DNA of 64,000 bases, taken from Streptomyces minutiscleroticus. Lineage in GTDB: Bacteria > Actinomycetota > Actinomycetes > Streptomycetales > Streptomycetaceae. Below, piece by piece: positions 44,128 through 56,001 of the stretch. The stretch covers positions 248,001 through 312,000 of the forward strand of contig NZ_BMVU01000001.1 in assembly GCF_014650875.1 (NCBI RefSeq), given 5' to 3'. The notes under the pieces are model-generated. The model was not told where the DNA came from. It was given only the letters and a program-made list of their open reading frames with translations, and did not search any database. Position numbers and translations under genes: made by a program. Numbering within the stretch: the first letter of the stretch is position 1; each line of letters opens with the position of its first letter.

Positions 44128-44988
44128 TCACAGCTGCGCCAGCAGCTCCGCCTTCTTCGTGCTGAACTCCTGGTCCGTGACCAGGCCCGCCTCGTGCAGC
44201 TCGCCGAGGTGGCGGATGCGGTCGGCGATGTCGGCCGGGTCGCGGCGCGGCACGGCGGCGCCGGTCTGGGCGGCGGGCCCGGCCGCGCGGATCGCCGCCA
44301 GGACCGACGCGGCGAACGGCAGCGACTCGTGCACCGGGCCGTAGCCGAGGCCGAAGACGACCGCCGCCGGGTCCTGGTCGGGCTGCGCCGCCGCGCCCGC
44401 CGCGCCCGCCTCGCGCGGCAGCAGCCGCAGGTGCCCCTCGAACACCTCCGGCGAGCGCCACTCCACCCCGCTCAGCGACGAGACGGGGAAACTCTGGTCG
44501 CCCGCCTTCCACTTGGCGGAGGACGCGCCCGTCCAGAACCAGCGGAAGGACACGGCCGAGCCGTCGAAGCTCGCCTTCGCGTCGTAGGCCTTGAACTGCT
44601 GCGGCGCCGCGGGCGCCGCCACCAGGTGCCGGTCCGTCGGCCCCGCGTCGTTCTTCGCCGCCAGCGCCCGCAGTTCGTCCGCGTAGTACTCGGCCAGCAG
44701 CGCGCGCTCGGCCGGCAGCACCAGGCGGTAGGGGTCGGAGGTCTCCTTCAGCTGTCCCGCGGCCGCCTCCAGGAGCGGGTCCGCCCCCGGTCTCAGTTCC
44801 GCGCGCAGCACCACGGTGCCGCGCCTGCCCTCGGTGAGGGTCACCCCCGCGATCGCGTCGACGGGGACGTGGCGTTCACCGAGCGCCTGGAGCAGCTTCG
44901 GCGTACGGATCCCCCGTTCGAAGCGGATGAGCACGGAGTCGGACTCGAACTCCCAGGCGGCATGAAATCCGGCCAGTACGTCACCCAT
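44128..44988 (-). CDS. DUF4429/SHOCT-domain protein
   Basis: A 286-residue protein with two DUF4429 modules (about 1-110 and 130-240; 'FDGSAVSFRWFWTGASSAKW') and a C-terminal SHOCT motif 'IRHLGELHEAGLVTDQEFST' ending KKAELLAQL. PH-like folds and SHOCT tails suggest membrane or oligomer recruitment. ATG at 44988 preferred; ATG at 44997 is possible. Confidence 0.85.
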   Translation of the reverse strand: MGDVLAGFHAAWEFESDSVLIRFERGIRTPKLLQALGERHVPVDAIAGVTLTEGRRGTVVLRAELRPGADPLLEAAAGQLKETSDPYRLVLPAERALLAEYYADELRALAAKNDAGPTDRHLVAAPAAPQQFKAYDAKASFDGSAVSFRWFWTGASSAKWKAGDQSFPVSSLSGVEWRSPEVFEGHLRLLPREAGAAGAAAQPDQDPAAVVFGLGYGPVHESLPFAASVLAAIRAAGPAAQTGAAVPRRDPADIADRIRHLGELHEAGLVTDQEFSTKKAELLAQL

Positions 44989-45055
44989 GCGCTTCATCGT
45001 ATGCGGCAGGCCCCCTTCCGTCGCTACCCCCGGAGGACCGCACTTCCTGCTGTTT

Positions 45056-46282
45056 CTACGCGTGTCCGCCCGTTGTTGCATCGGTCAAACCCTGCTGGCA
45101 CACGCCATCCTCACGGGCGCACGAGACCGCACGGTATGCGCCAACGCCGATCTGCGCGAAGTTGCGCAGGCTGTCGGTGCCGGGCTCGAAGTACCCGGCG
45201 TGCCCTCTCGCGTCCCGCGCGGACAGCACCCGCGCCCCGAACGCCGCGGACACCGGGTCGGCGCCGTGGCCGAGCCCGCCGACCTCCAGGTACGGCACGT
45301 CCTGGATCCAGTCGTCGGCGTCCCGCATGGCCCACACCCGGGCCGGGGTGTCCAGGTGCGCGACCCGTTCGGCGCGCATCCCGGGGCTGCCGGCGACCGC
45401 TATGTCGGTGACGCGCGACGGCAGGCCGCGCGCGGCCACGCCGCAGACCACCGAGCCGTAGCTGTGGCAGTACAGGGCGACGGGCGAGCGGCCCGGCAGC
45501 GCGCCGACCAGCGAGTCGAGCCGCGCCGCGCCCTCCTCCGCGCGCATGGCGGTGGCCGCGTCCATGCCCAGGCCGCTGGGCGCGGTGTAGTCGGCCCAGG
45601 CGATCACGGCCGTGCGGGTCGAGGGGTCCGCCGCGCGCTCCGCCCCGTACAGCGCCCGCGCCATGCCGACGGGCGCGGCGTACCGGCGCTGGGTGCGCTG
45701 GAAGGTGAGCACGTCGGTGTCGACGCCCGGCACCACCACCGAGACGCGCTCTGCGGCGGACAGGTCGCCGAAGACCTCGGCGACCCGGCCGGAGCCGTTG
45801 GGGTCGAAGGCGAGGATCTGCCGGTCCCGCGCCATCAGGTCGGTGAAGCGGTGCAGACGCCGGGCCGCCTCGTGCTGGCCGGCCGGGGAGAGCCGCTTGT
45901 CGTGCACGAGTTCGCGCTCGACCGCGCGCGCCCGGCCGAGCGCGACGCGGTTGGCGCGGTAGCGCAGTTCGGGCGGGGCGCCGTTCATGTTGCCGACCGC
46001 GAGCGGATAGCGGTGGACGAGCTCGGTGCGCCGGCGGTCGGTGAGCGAGGCGAAGAAGCGGGCGAGCGGGACGGGGCCCGCGCCGGGGTCGGGCAGCCGG
46101 TGCCCGCCGATGCGGCCGTGCTCCCAGGCGGAGAGGGAGGCTTCGAGCGGGGACGGCGACCGGTGGGCGCGCACGGCGGTCCAGCCGGTCGTCGCCAGCA
46201 TCACGAACACCACGGCCAGCGCGAGGAGCATGCGCCACACGCCGGCCTGGTCGAGTTGGGGGGACGAGTCGAAGGAAGTCAC
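45056..46282 (-). CDS. alpha/beta hydrolase (DUF1023), membrane-anchored
   Basis: A 408-residue protein. One N-terminal membrane helix 'MLLALAVVFVMLATTGWTAV' is followed by a helical linker and a hydrolase domain with nucleophile elbow 'ALYCHSYGSVVCG'. 'VVVPGVDTDVLTF' forms the oxyanion region. Substrate unknown. Faces outward if the helix is an uncleaved anchor. Confidence 0.82.
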   Translation of the reverse strand: MTSFDSSPQLDQAGVWRMLLALAVVFVMLATTGWTAVRAHRSPSPLEASLSAWEHGRIGGHRLPDPGAGPVPLARFFASLTDRRRTELVHRYPLAVGNMNGAPPELRYRANRVALGRARAVERELVHDKRLSPAGQHEAARRLHRFTDLMARDRQILAFDPNGSGRVAEVFGDLSAAERVSVVVPGVDTDVLTFQRTQRRYAAPVGMARALYGAERAADPSTRTAVIAWADYTAPSGLGMDAATAMRAEEGAARLDSLVGALPGRSPVALYCHSYGSVVCGVAARGLPSRVTDIAVAGSPGMRAERVAHLDTPARVWAMRDADDWIQDVPYLEVGGLGHGADPVSAAFGARVLSARDARGHAGYFEPGTDSLRNFAQIGVGAYRAVSCAREDGVCQQGLTDATTGGHA

Positions 46283-46443
46283 TGGGAGGACACCCTAGGA
46301 GAAGCGGAGGGCCCGCCGTCACATGAGTGAGGGGGATCACGTTTCCCAGTGGCGAACGGGGGCATGGAAAGTGGATTTACCCACTCTTCCTCACGTTGTG
46401 TGTGCGACTCCTGTGCCGTTCACGTCCGTATGTACGGATTGCG

Positions 46444-47112
46444 TCACCGCGCGTGCTCGCGCCAGCCTCCCGTCAACGCGGGCGCCACGGCGTCCAGGTG
46501 CTCGGTCGTCAGCCGCCGGATGGCCGCGACGCTGAGGTCCTCGCCGGTGCTCCACAGCCGCTCGGTGGCCCGCAGCACCCCGCCGAACAGGGCCACCGCC
46601 ACCCGCGGCCGCGGATCGGTCGCCGCGTCGAGGCCCTCCCGCTCGGCGATCAGCCGCGCGACGCGCTCCTCCAGCTCCATCGAACGGCGCAGGTGGGCGG
46701 CGAACAGCACGGGCGTCGACTCGATCAGCTGGCAGGTGCGCATGAGCACGTCGACCGGTACGACGGACCCGACGGTCTCGCCGATCGTGTCCCAGCTCTC
46801 CAGGGCGGCCCGCCGCAGCGCCTCCAGCGGGGCCTCACCGGGCGGGCGGGCGCGCAGCGTCCGGACGAAGTGCTCCTCCGCCATCTCCGCGACGGCGAAG
46901 ACGGTCTCCTCCTTGTTCGCGAAGTAGCGGAAGAACGTGCGCTGCGAGACGTCCACCGCGTCCGCGATCTCGTCGACGGTCGTCCCCTCGTACCCCTGGA
47001 CCGCGAACAGTTCGAGCGCGGACCGCAGCAGCGCGTCCCGGGTGCGCCGCTTCTTGCGCTCCCGCAGTCCCGGCCCCGCCGCCGTCTCCACGACCGACGT
47101 CGCCGTCTCCAT
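46444..47112 (-). CDS. TetR-family repressor
   Basis: A 222-residue TetR protein with helix-turn-helix 'GTTVDEIADAVDVSQRTFFR' and 'YFANKEETVFAV', and a helical ligand domain. Divergent from the multidrug exporter gene, with an inverted repeat TGTCAG-CGG-CTGACA close to the exporter start. Confidence 0.92.
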   Translation of the reverse strand: METATSVVETAAGPGLRERKKRRTRDALLRSALELFAVQGYEGTTVDEIADAVDVSQRTFFRYFANKEETVFAVAEMAEEHFVRTLRARPPGEAPLEALRRAALESWDTIGETVGSVVPVDVLMRTCQLIESTPVLFAAHLRRSMELEERVARLIAEREGLDAATDPRPRVAVALFGGVLRATERLWSTGEDLSVAAIRRLTTEHLDAVAPALTGGWREHAR

Positions 47113-47231
47113 CCCCGACCGCCTCTCGTCCGTGTTCCCGCAGTTCAGGGTGCCACTAGTGGACTCCTCGACTCCGTTCGGGTGCCTGTGGGTGACGTGA
47201 CAGTTACCGACTTGTGAATTGGTTTGTCAAC

Positions 47232-47246
47232 TGTCAGCGGCTGACA
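47232..47246. promoter_or_regulatory. TetR operator before the MFS exporter
   Basis: Perfect 6-bp inverted repeat TGTCAG-CGG-CTGACA, 14 nt before the exporter ATG. The spacing would block ribosome or polymerase access. TTGTCA at 47224-47229 may be part of the promoter. Confidence 0.6.
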
Positions 47247-47260
47247 TTAATTTGAGCCGC

Positions 47261-48880
47261 ATGACTAGTCAGACCACCGTCGACACGACCGGCCCGGCGG
47301 AGCAGGGCCCGGCCGTCGCCTCGGGTCCCGCCCCCGCCAAGGGGCTGCGCGGCCACCCCTGGCTGACGCTCATATCCGTGGCGATCGGCGTCATGATGGT
47401 GGCCCTCGACGGCACCATCGTGGCGATCGCCAACCCGGCCATCTCGGACGACCTCAAGGCGAGCCTGGCGGACGTCCAATGGATCACCAACGCCTACTTC
47501 CTCGCCCTCGCGGTCTCCCTGATCACCGCGGGCAAGCTCGGTGACCGGTTCGGCCACCGGCAGACCTTCCTCATCGGCGTCGTCGGCTTCGCGGCCGCCT
47601 CCGGTGCCATCGGCCTCTCCGACAGCATCGCCTTCGTGATCACCTTCCGGGTGTTCCAGGGTCTCTTCGGCGCCCTGCTGATGCCGGCCGCGCTCGGCCT
47701 GCTGCGGGCCACCTTCCCCGCCGAGAAGCTGAACATGGCGATCGGCATCTGGGGCATGGTCATCGGCGCCTCCACCGCGGGCGGCCCGATCCTCGGCGGC
47801 GTACTGGTGGAGCACGTCAACTGGCAGTCCGTCTTCTTCATCAACGTGCCGGTCGGCGTCCTCGCCCTCGTCCTGGGCCTGGTGATCCTCGTCGACCACC
47901 GTCCCGAGAACGCGCCGCGCTCCTTCGACCTGCCGGGCATCGCCCTGCTGTCCGCCGCGATGTTCGCCCTGGTCTGGGCGCTCATCAAGGCCCCCGAGTG
48001 GGGCTGGGGCGACGGCAGGACGTGGGCGTTCCTCATCGGCTCCCTCGTGGGCTTCGCGCTCTTCGCCCTCTGGGAGAAGCGGGTGGGCGAGCCGCTGATC
48101 CCGCTCGCGCTCTTCCGCTCGGTCCCGCTGTCGGCGGGCGTCGTCCTCATGGTGCTCATGGCCATCGCCTTCATGGGCGGCCTGTTCTTCGTCACCTTCT
48201 ACCTGCAGAACGTGCACGGCATGAGCCCGGTCGACTCCGGCCTGCACCTGCTGCCGCTCACCGGAATGATGATCGTCGGCTCGCCCCTGGCGGGCGCGAT
48301 GATCACCAAGGTGGGCCCGCGCGTCCCGCTCGCCGGCGGCATGGCCCTCACGGCCGCCGCCATGTTCGGGATGTCCACGCTGGACACCGGGACCGGCAGC
48401 GGTGTCATGTCGCTGTGGTTCGCACTCCTCGGCCTGGGCCTCGCGCCGGTCATGGTCGGCGCCACCGAGGTCATCGTCGGCAACGCGCCGCTGGCGCTCT
48501 CCGGCGTCGCCGGCGGCCTCCAGCAGGCGGCCATGCAGATCGGCGGCAGCCTCGGCACGGCCGTCCTCGGCGCCGTGATGGCCTCCAAGGTCGACAACGA
48601 CCTCGCGGGCAACTGGGCGGACGCGGGGCTCCCGCCGCTCACCCCCGAGCAGCAGGCGGCCGCGAAGGAGGCGGTCCAGGTCGGCGTCCCGCCGGTCGCG
48701 CCGGGCACGCCCGAGGCGATCGCCGCGAAGATCACCGGAGTCGCGCACGACACGTTCATCTCCGGCATGGGGCTGGCCTGCCTCGTCGCCGCGGTCGTCG
48801 CGGTCGTGGCCGTCCTCGTCGCCCTCCTCACCAAGCGGGGCGCGAACCCGGAGGCGGCGATGGGCGGAGCGCACATCTAG
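47261..48880 (+). CDS. DHA2-family MFS drug exporter
   Basis: A 539-residue transporter with 14 predicted helices. Motif A is 'GKLGDRFGHRQTF', motif C region 'GMVIGASTAGGPILGGVLVE', and the first helix contains 'VALDGTIVAIANPAI'. It resembles EmrB/QacA exporters driven by protons. ATG at 47261. Regulated by the divergent TetR gene; the substrate is likely a toxic organic molecule or a native metabolite. Confidence 0.93.
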   Translation: MTSQTTVDTTGPAEQGPAVASGPAPAKGLRGHPWLTLISVAIGVMMVALDGTIVAIANPAISDDLKASLADVQWITNAYFLALAVSLITAGKLGDRFGHRQTFLIGVVGFAAASGAIGLSDSIAFVITFRVFQGLFGALLMPAALGLLRATFPAEKLNMAIGIWGMVIGASTAGGPILGGVLVEHVNWQSVFFINVPVGVLALVLGLVILVDHRPENAPRSFDLPGIALLSAAMFALVWALIKAPEWGWGDGRTWAFLIGSLVGFALFALWEKRVGEPLIPLALFRSVPLSAGVVLMVLMAIAFMGGLFFVTFYLQNVHGMSPVDSGLHLLPLTGMMIVGSPLAGAMITKVGPRVPLAGGMALTAAAMFGMSTLDTGTGSGVMSLWFALLGLGLAPVMVGATEVIVGNAPLALSGVAGGLQQAAMQIGGSLGTAVLGAVMASKVDNDLAGNWADAGLPPLTPEQQAAAKEAVQVGVPPVAPGTPEAIAAKITGVAHDTFISGMGLACLVAAVVAVVAVLVALLTKRGANPEAAMGGAHI

Positions 48881-48910
48881 CCCCTCCCGCCCGGGACTTC
48901 GCCCCGGCCG

Positions 48911-48943
48911 AGGCCCGCTCCCGCACCGCGCGGGAGCGGGCCT
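48911..48943 (+). terminator. terminator of the MFS gene
   Basis: Perfect 14-bp stem (48911-48924 with 48930-48943) and 5-nt loop, 30 nt after the stop. Confidence 0.8.
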
Positions 48944-49142
48944 TCGCGCTGCTCGGGGTCCGACCGGCCGCACTGGTACGGGAGTCGGGCGGGCCGGACG
49001 GGACCGGACGGAGGGAAGTCGGTGACCATGCCGCGGGCTTCGGCGGAGACGGCAGGTCTACCGGGCGCGGGCCGGGGTAACCGGGTCGACAGAGCCCGAA
49101 CCGGCCGGAGTTCGGCCGGCTCTGAGGTCCAGGGAGTTGATG

Positions 49143-49448
49143 ATGGCGGGCTTCGGCCACACATCGCGCAGGCACCCTCGCTCACGCGGCCGGACGGGGT
49201 CGCGGAGCGGGCCGGATCGCGCGACGCTGGGAATCATCGGAGTCATCTGCGCGGTCGCCGGATTCTTCGTGCTGGGCATCGTGCTCGGCCCGGTGGCGGT
49301 CGTCTGCGGCTGGCTCGCCATGGGGCGCAGCTGGAACGGTGCCCGTCCGCTGCCGGCACTCGTCGCGCTGGTACTGGGCGCCATCGACACCGTTCTGGCG
49401 ATCGTCGCGCTCGCCGGAACCGCCTCCCCCGGGTACGGGGTGTTCTGA
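49143..49448 (+). CDS. small DUF4190-like membrane protein
   Basis: A 101-residue protein: basic N-terminus, then two hydrophobic helices 'LGIIGVICAVAGFFVLGIVL' and 'PALVALVLGAIDTVLAIVAL' joined by 'GWLAMGRSWNGARP'. AGGGAG (49131-49136) is 6 nt from ATG 49143; ATG 49140 and TTG 49137 are also in frame. Function unknown. Confidence 0.7.
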   Translation: MAGFGHTSRRHPRSRGRTGSRSGPDRATLGIIGVICAVAGFFVLGIVLGPVAVVCGWLAMGRSWNGARPLPALVALVLGAIDTVLAIVALAGTASPGYGVF

Positions 49449-49510
49449 CCCCCGGGGAGCGGAGAGAGCCGCCCGGCACAGGAACACCTGGGGAGGTGGG
49501 CCGCCGGACG

Positions 49511-49544
49511 GAAAGGGCCCACGGCACCGCCGGGGGCCCTTTTT
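49511..49544 (+). terminator. intrinsic terminator with T tract
   Basis: AAAGGGCCC (49512-49520) pairs with GGGCCCTTT (49534-49542), followed by T residues. It ends transcription of the small membrane protein gene. Confidence 0.85.
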
Positions 49545-49564
49545 CCGTGGGGACCTGCGCGGAC

Positions 49565-49795
49565 AGCGGCACGGGGACGGCCGGTCCCCGGTTTTTTCCG
49601 TGGGTCCCTGTGGAGGAGGAGCACGGGAATGGCCGGTCCCCGGCTTTTCCGGGGCCGTTGGGGGGAACGGCACGGGGACGGTCGGCCCCGGCTTTTCCGG
49701 GGCCCCTGGGTGAGCGGCACGGGAATGACCGGTCCCCGGCTCTTCCTGGGTCCGTCAGGGGAGCGGCACGGGACAGCCGGTTCCCCGGCGGGCCG
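49565..49795. repeat. five degenerate ~49-nt tandem repeats
   Basis: Units beginning GCACGGG(A/G)A and containing CCGGTCCCCGG plus a TTTTCC or TCTTCC segment start at 49569, 49621, 49670, 49717 and 49766. Each unit can fold as a small hairpin. The rest of the 607-nt gap to aceE (49449-50055) is very GC-rich and holds no gene I can support. Confidence 0.7.
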
Positions 49796-50055
49796 GGCGC
49801 CGTACAGGCGCGACTCCGCCTCCGGCGGCCGACGGGCGCCGGGCGGCGGTCCGGCCGCCCCGCGCGTCCGCGGCGCGGCCGGACCGCCACCGCGCGGCCG
49901 TCTGCCACGGCGGGGCGCCCGCCGCGCCGGCGGACGCCGGCCGGCGATCGGCCGCGCGCCGTCCGCCCGCCCCGCGGCCCCCGCGAACGCCGAGGGGCGG
50001 CGGGGCCGCAGCCCCGCCGCCCCTCGGACGGCTCCGCCGACGCGCTCCCGCGGGG

Positions 50056-52803
<2,748 letters not shown>

Positions 52804-53342
52804 GCTGTTCCTTCGCTCTCGGAGGGGCTGTACGGGGACTTTCCTGCGCTGGTTCTCGGGATGCCGCCAGGGCTCCGTCAGGACTGGCTCGGGGGCTCCC
52901 CGGCGGCTTGTTTCCACCGGTGCGCGCCGGTCCCCATCGTCCACCGCGGGGCCGGAAACGTCATCTCTACCAAGGGGTAACCGACTCGTTCCCCTCACTC
53001 CTTTCACGGGTGCCCCGTTCAAATCGCAACGATACGCCCCAGTCCGTGACGTGTTCCGCAAAGCCGTTCGCCCCTCGTACGGGCAGAGGGTTCCGAATTC
53101 CGCAAAGCGGGCACAAAGCTGTGGCGTGCGTCACGCTGGGATGTGTTTCCGTGGCAGGAGTTGCGGCGACACGGCCGGGAACGTCACCGTTTCGGCGGTC
53201 TCGGCGGCCGGGTACTTGCGCGATCCGTCGCGCCCGTGTGGACTACGGCCAATGCTTCGCGCACGCGCGTGGCTGAAGACGTCCCCCAGCTCCCGACGAG
53301 CCGGGGGAGACCTCATACCGAAACATGATCAGGAGGCAACCC
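52804..53342. other. long divergent promoter region aceE / DUF3052
   Basis: No gene is supported in these 539 nt. GTGGCGTGCGTCAC at 53121-53134 fits the published Streptomyces Crp pattern GTG-N6-GNCAC and overlaps the inverted repeat GCGTG-CGT-CACGC. It is a candidate cAMP-Crp or other operator for aceE or for the DUF3052 gene; chance occurrence is possible. Confidence 0.4.
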
Positions 53343-53780
53343 GTGAGCGCGACCGCGGACCACGCGGAGGAGCGGACGAGCCTGGCCGCGAGGCTGGGAT
53401 TCCAGCCCGAGCAGGTGGTCCAGGAGATCGGCTTCGACGACGACGTCGACCAGGAGCTCCGCGAGTCCATCGAGGAAGTCATCGGCAGCGACCTCGTGGA
53501 CGAGGACTACGACGACGTCGCCGATGCCGTGGTGCTGTGGTTCCGCGACGACGACGGCGACCTGACGGATGCGCTGGTGGATGCCACCACGTACATCGAA
53601 GAGGGTGGCACCATCCTGCTGCTGACGCCGAAGACCGGCCGGGACGGCTACGTGGAGGCCAGCGACATCGCCGAGGCCGTGTCCACCGCCGGCCTGTCCC
53701 AGACCAAGTCCGTCAGCGTGGGCAAGGACTGGAGCGGCAGCCGGCTCGCCACACCGAAGGCGGCCAAGTCCAAGCGCTGA
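53343..53780 (+). CDS. DUF3052 protein
   Basis: A 145-residue acidic actinobacterial protein: 'LAARLGFQPEQVVQEIGFDD' opening, 'VVLWFRDDDGDLTDALVDAT', 'TILLLTPKTGRDGYVEASDI' and a basic tail. Function unknown; it is regularly next to aceE and a peroxiredoxin gene. GTG at 53343 has AGGAGG 6 nt upstream. Confidence 0.9.
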   Translation: MSATADHAEERTSLAARLGFQPEQVVQEIGFDDDVDQELRESIEEVIGSDLVDEDYDDVADAVVLWFRDDDGDLTDALVDATTYIEEGGTILLLTPKTGRDGYVEASDIAEAVSTAGLSQTKSVSVGKDWSGSRLATPKAAKSKR

Positions 53781-53859
53781 GCCCCACGGCCCCGCACGGC
53801 CCGCGCCGCGGGCCCCGGCGGCGCGCGACACGGCCCCGCAGGCCGACGCCCACCCCAGC

Positions 53860-53890
53860 AGCCCCCGCCCGGCCCAGGCCGGCGGGGGCT
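53860..53890 (+). terminator. hairpin after DUF3052 gene
   Basis: AGCCCCCGCC pairs with GGCGGGGGCT (outer 10 bp), with further GGCC/GGCC pairing inside and one bulge. Confidence 0.65.
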
Positions 53891-53963
53891 GCCGCGCAGC
53901 GGCCCCGCGGTCGCTGCGTAGGGTGGAGATCACCCGAACAGCCCCAGGAAGGGAAGCAGGACC

Positions 53964-54422
53964 ATGGCGATCGAGGTCGGCACGCAGGCTCCGGACTTCG
54001 AACTCAAGGACAACCACGGCGCCACCGTGCGGCTCTCGGACTTCCGCGGCGAGAAGAACGTGGTGCTGCTCTTCTACCCGTTCGCCTTCACCGGCGTGTG
54101 CACCGGTGAGCTGTGCGCCCTGCGCGACGAGCTGCCGAAGTTCGTCAACGACGACGTCCAGCTGCTGGCCGTCTCCAACGACTCCATCCACACCCTGCGC
54201 GTCTTCGCCGAGCAGGAGGGCCTGGAGTACCCGCTGCTCTCCGACTTCTGGCCGCACGGCGCCGCCTCCCGCGCCTACGGCGTGTTCGACGAGGACAAGG
54301 GCTGCGCGGTGCGCGGCACCTTCATCATCGACAAGGAGGGCGTCGTCCGCTGGACCGTCGTCAACGGCCTGCCCGACGCGCGCGACCTCAACGACTACGT
54401 CAAGGCGCTCGACACCCTCTGA
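53964..54422 (+). CDS. AhpE/Bcp-type peroxiredoxin
   Basis: A 152-residue thiol peroxidase that reduces peroxides. Active site '[15 protein letters not shown]', with peroxidatic Cys46 and a second Cys at 51, as in AhpE proteins; Arg is in '[12 protein letters not shown]'. GGGAAGG lies before the ATG. Adjacent to the TerD genes, fitting an oxidative stress neighbourhood. Confidence 0.93.
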   Translation: MAIEVGTQAPDFELKDNHGATVRLSDFRGEKNVVLLFYPFAFTGVCTGELCALRDELPKFVNDDVQLLAVSNDSIHTLRVFAEQEGLEYPLLSDFWPHGAASRAYGVFDEDKGCAVRGTFIIDKEGVVRWTVVNGLPDARDLNDYVKALDTL

Positions 54423-54534
54423 TTCCCGTGTGCGGGGACTGCGGAGGCGGGGAACCCGTCACTAGGATCGAGTCGTTGATCCGACACCAACGCACGACGG
54501 GGCTCCCCGCCCCTGAACACCAAAGGGAGGACTC

Positions 54535-55110
54535 GTGGGAGTCAGCCTCAGCAAGGGCGGCAACGTATCGCTGACCAAGGAGGCCCCGGGCCTCACCGCG
54601 GTCATCGTCGGCCTGGGGTGGGACGTGCGCACCACCACCGGCACCGACTTCGACCTCGACGCCAGCGCCCTGCTGACGAACGCGGAGGGCAAGGTCGCCA
54701 ACGACCAGAACTTCGTGTTCTTCAACAACCTCAAGAGCCCCGACGGCTCGGTCGAGCACACCGGTGACAACCTCACCGGTGAGGGCGAGGGCGACGACGA
54801 GCAGATCAAGGTCAACCTCGCGGCGGTCCCGGCCGACGTGGAGAAGATCGTGTTCCCGGTCTCGATCTACGACGCCGAGACCCGCCAGCAGTCCTTCGGC
54901 CAGGTGCGCAACGCGTTCATCCGCGTCGTGAACCAGGCCGGCGGCCAGGAGATCGCGCGGTACGACCTCTCCGAGGACGCCTCCACGGAGACCGCCATGG
55001 TCTTCGGCGAGCTGTACCGCCACGGCGCGGAGTGGAAGTTCCGCGCCATCGGCCAGGGCTACGCCTCGGGTCTGCGCGGCATCGCGCAGGACTTCGGTGT
55101 GAACGTCTGA
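54535..55110 (+). CDS. terD: TerD-family stress protein (first copy)
   Basis: A 191-residue TerD/CABP protein: '[20 protein letters not shown]', Ca-binding segments '[13 protein letters not shown]' and '[18 protein letters not shown]', and '[20 protein letters not shown]'. TerD proteins bind calcium and act in stress responses and development in Streptomyces. GTG start with GGGAGG upstream. About three quarters identical to the next gene by eye. Confidence 0.95.
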   Translation: MGVSLSKGGNVSLTKEAPGLTAVIVGLGWDVRTTTGTDFDLDASALLTNAEGKVANDQNFVFFNNLKSPDGSVEHTGDNLTGEGEGDDEQIKVNLAAVPADVEKIVFPVSIYDAETRQQSFGQVRNAFIRVVNQAGGQEIARYDLSEDASTETAMVFGELYRHGAEWKFRAIGQGYASGLRGIAQDFGVNV

Positions 55111-55131
55111 GCCCGAGAGCACCACGCTTCC

Positions 55132-55170
55132 CGTCCGGCGCCGCACACGACACGAGTGCGGCGCCGGACG
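55132..55170 (+). terminator. hairpin between the two terD genes
   Basis: A perfect 15-bp stem (55132-55146 with 55156-55170) around a 9-nt loop. It can stop transcription between the duplicated genes, so the second copy may have its own promoter. Confidence 0.75.
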
Positions 55171-55233
55171 CGCTGGACCGCCGGCGCCGGACGCGCCGTC
55201 CAACCGCATGTCTGAACGGGGAGGACCAGGAAC

Positions 55234-55809
55234 ATGGGCGTCACGCTCGCCAAGGGAGGCAACGTCTCCCTCTCCAAGGCCGCGCCGAACCTCACCCAGG
55301 TGATGGTCGGGCTCGGCTGGGACGCGCGCTCCACCACCGGAGCCCCCTTCGACCTCGACGCCAGCGCCCTGCTGTGCGCCGGCGGCCGGGTGCTGGGCGA
55401 CGAGTGGTTCGTCTTCTACAACCAGCTCAAGAGCCCGGACGGCTCGGTGGAGCACACCGGTGACAACCTCACCGGTGAGGGCGACGGCGACGACGAGTCG
55501 CTCCTCGTCGACCTCTCCAAGGTGCCGGAGCGGTGCGACAAGATCATTTTTCCGGTCTCCATCCACGACGCGGACAACCGCGGGCAGACCTTCGGCCAGG
55601 TCAGCAACGCCTTCATCCGCGTGGTCAACCAGGCCGACGGCCAGGAGCTCGCCCGCTACGACCTCTCCGAGGACGCCTCCACGGAGACGGCCATGATCTT
55701 CGGCGAGCTCTACCGGTACGGGGGTGAATGGAAGTTCAGGGCGGTCGGCCAGGGGTACGCATCAGGTCTGCGGGGCATCGCACTCGACTTCGGTGTGAAC
55801 GTCTCCTGA
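55234..55809 (+). CDS. terD: TerD-family stress protein (second copy)
   Basis: A 191-residue paralogue of the preceding protein with '[20 protein letters not shown]', '[15 protein letters not shown]' and '[18 protein letters not shown]'. The calcium-ligand Asp residues are preserved. Unlike copy one it carries Cys residues (LLCAGG, PERCDK). GGGGAGGA is upstream of the ATG. A tandem duplication kept with divergent surface loops. Confidence 0.95.
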   Translation: MGVTLAKGGNVSLSKAAPNLTQVMVGLGWDARSTTGAPFDLDASALLCAGGRVLGDEWFVFYNQLKSPDGSVEHTGDNLTGEGDGDDESLLVDLSKVPERCDKIIFPVSIHDADNRGQTFGQVSNAFIRVVNQADGQELARYDLSEDASTETAMIFGELYRYGGEWKFRAVGQGYASGLRGIALDFGVNVS

Positions 55810-56001
55810 CGCCGGCCGGAGGAGGCGCCGGCGGATCCCCTTCCGCGCCCGTCCTCTCCCGGCGCACGGGCCCGCCCCCGTGCTCCGGGCGGCGGGCGCT
55901 CTAGACTTCTGGTCAATGTTGGGTAAAGCCGCTTACGGCGCGGGGGAACCCCCTCCCGGACGACGTCCGGAAGGGGCCCCCAACACACGATTGGGTAGCC
56001 A

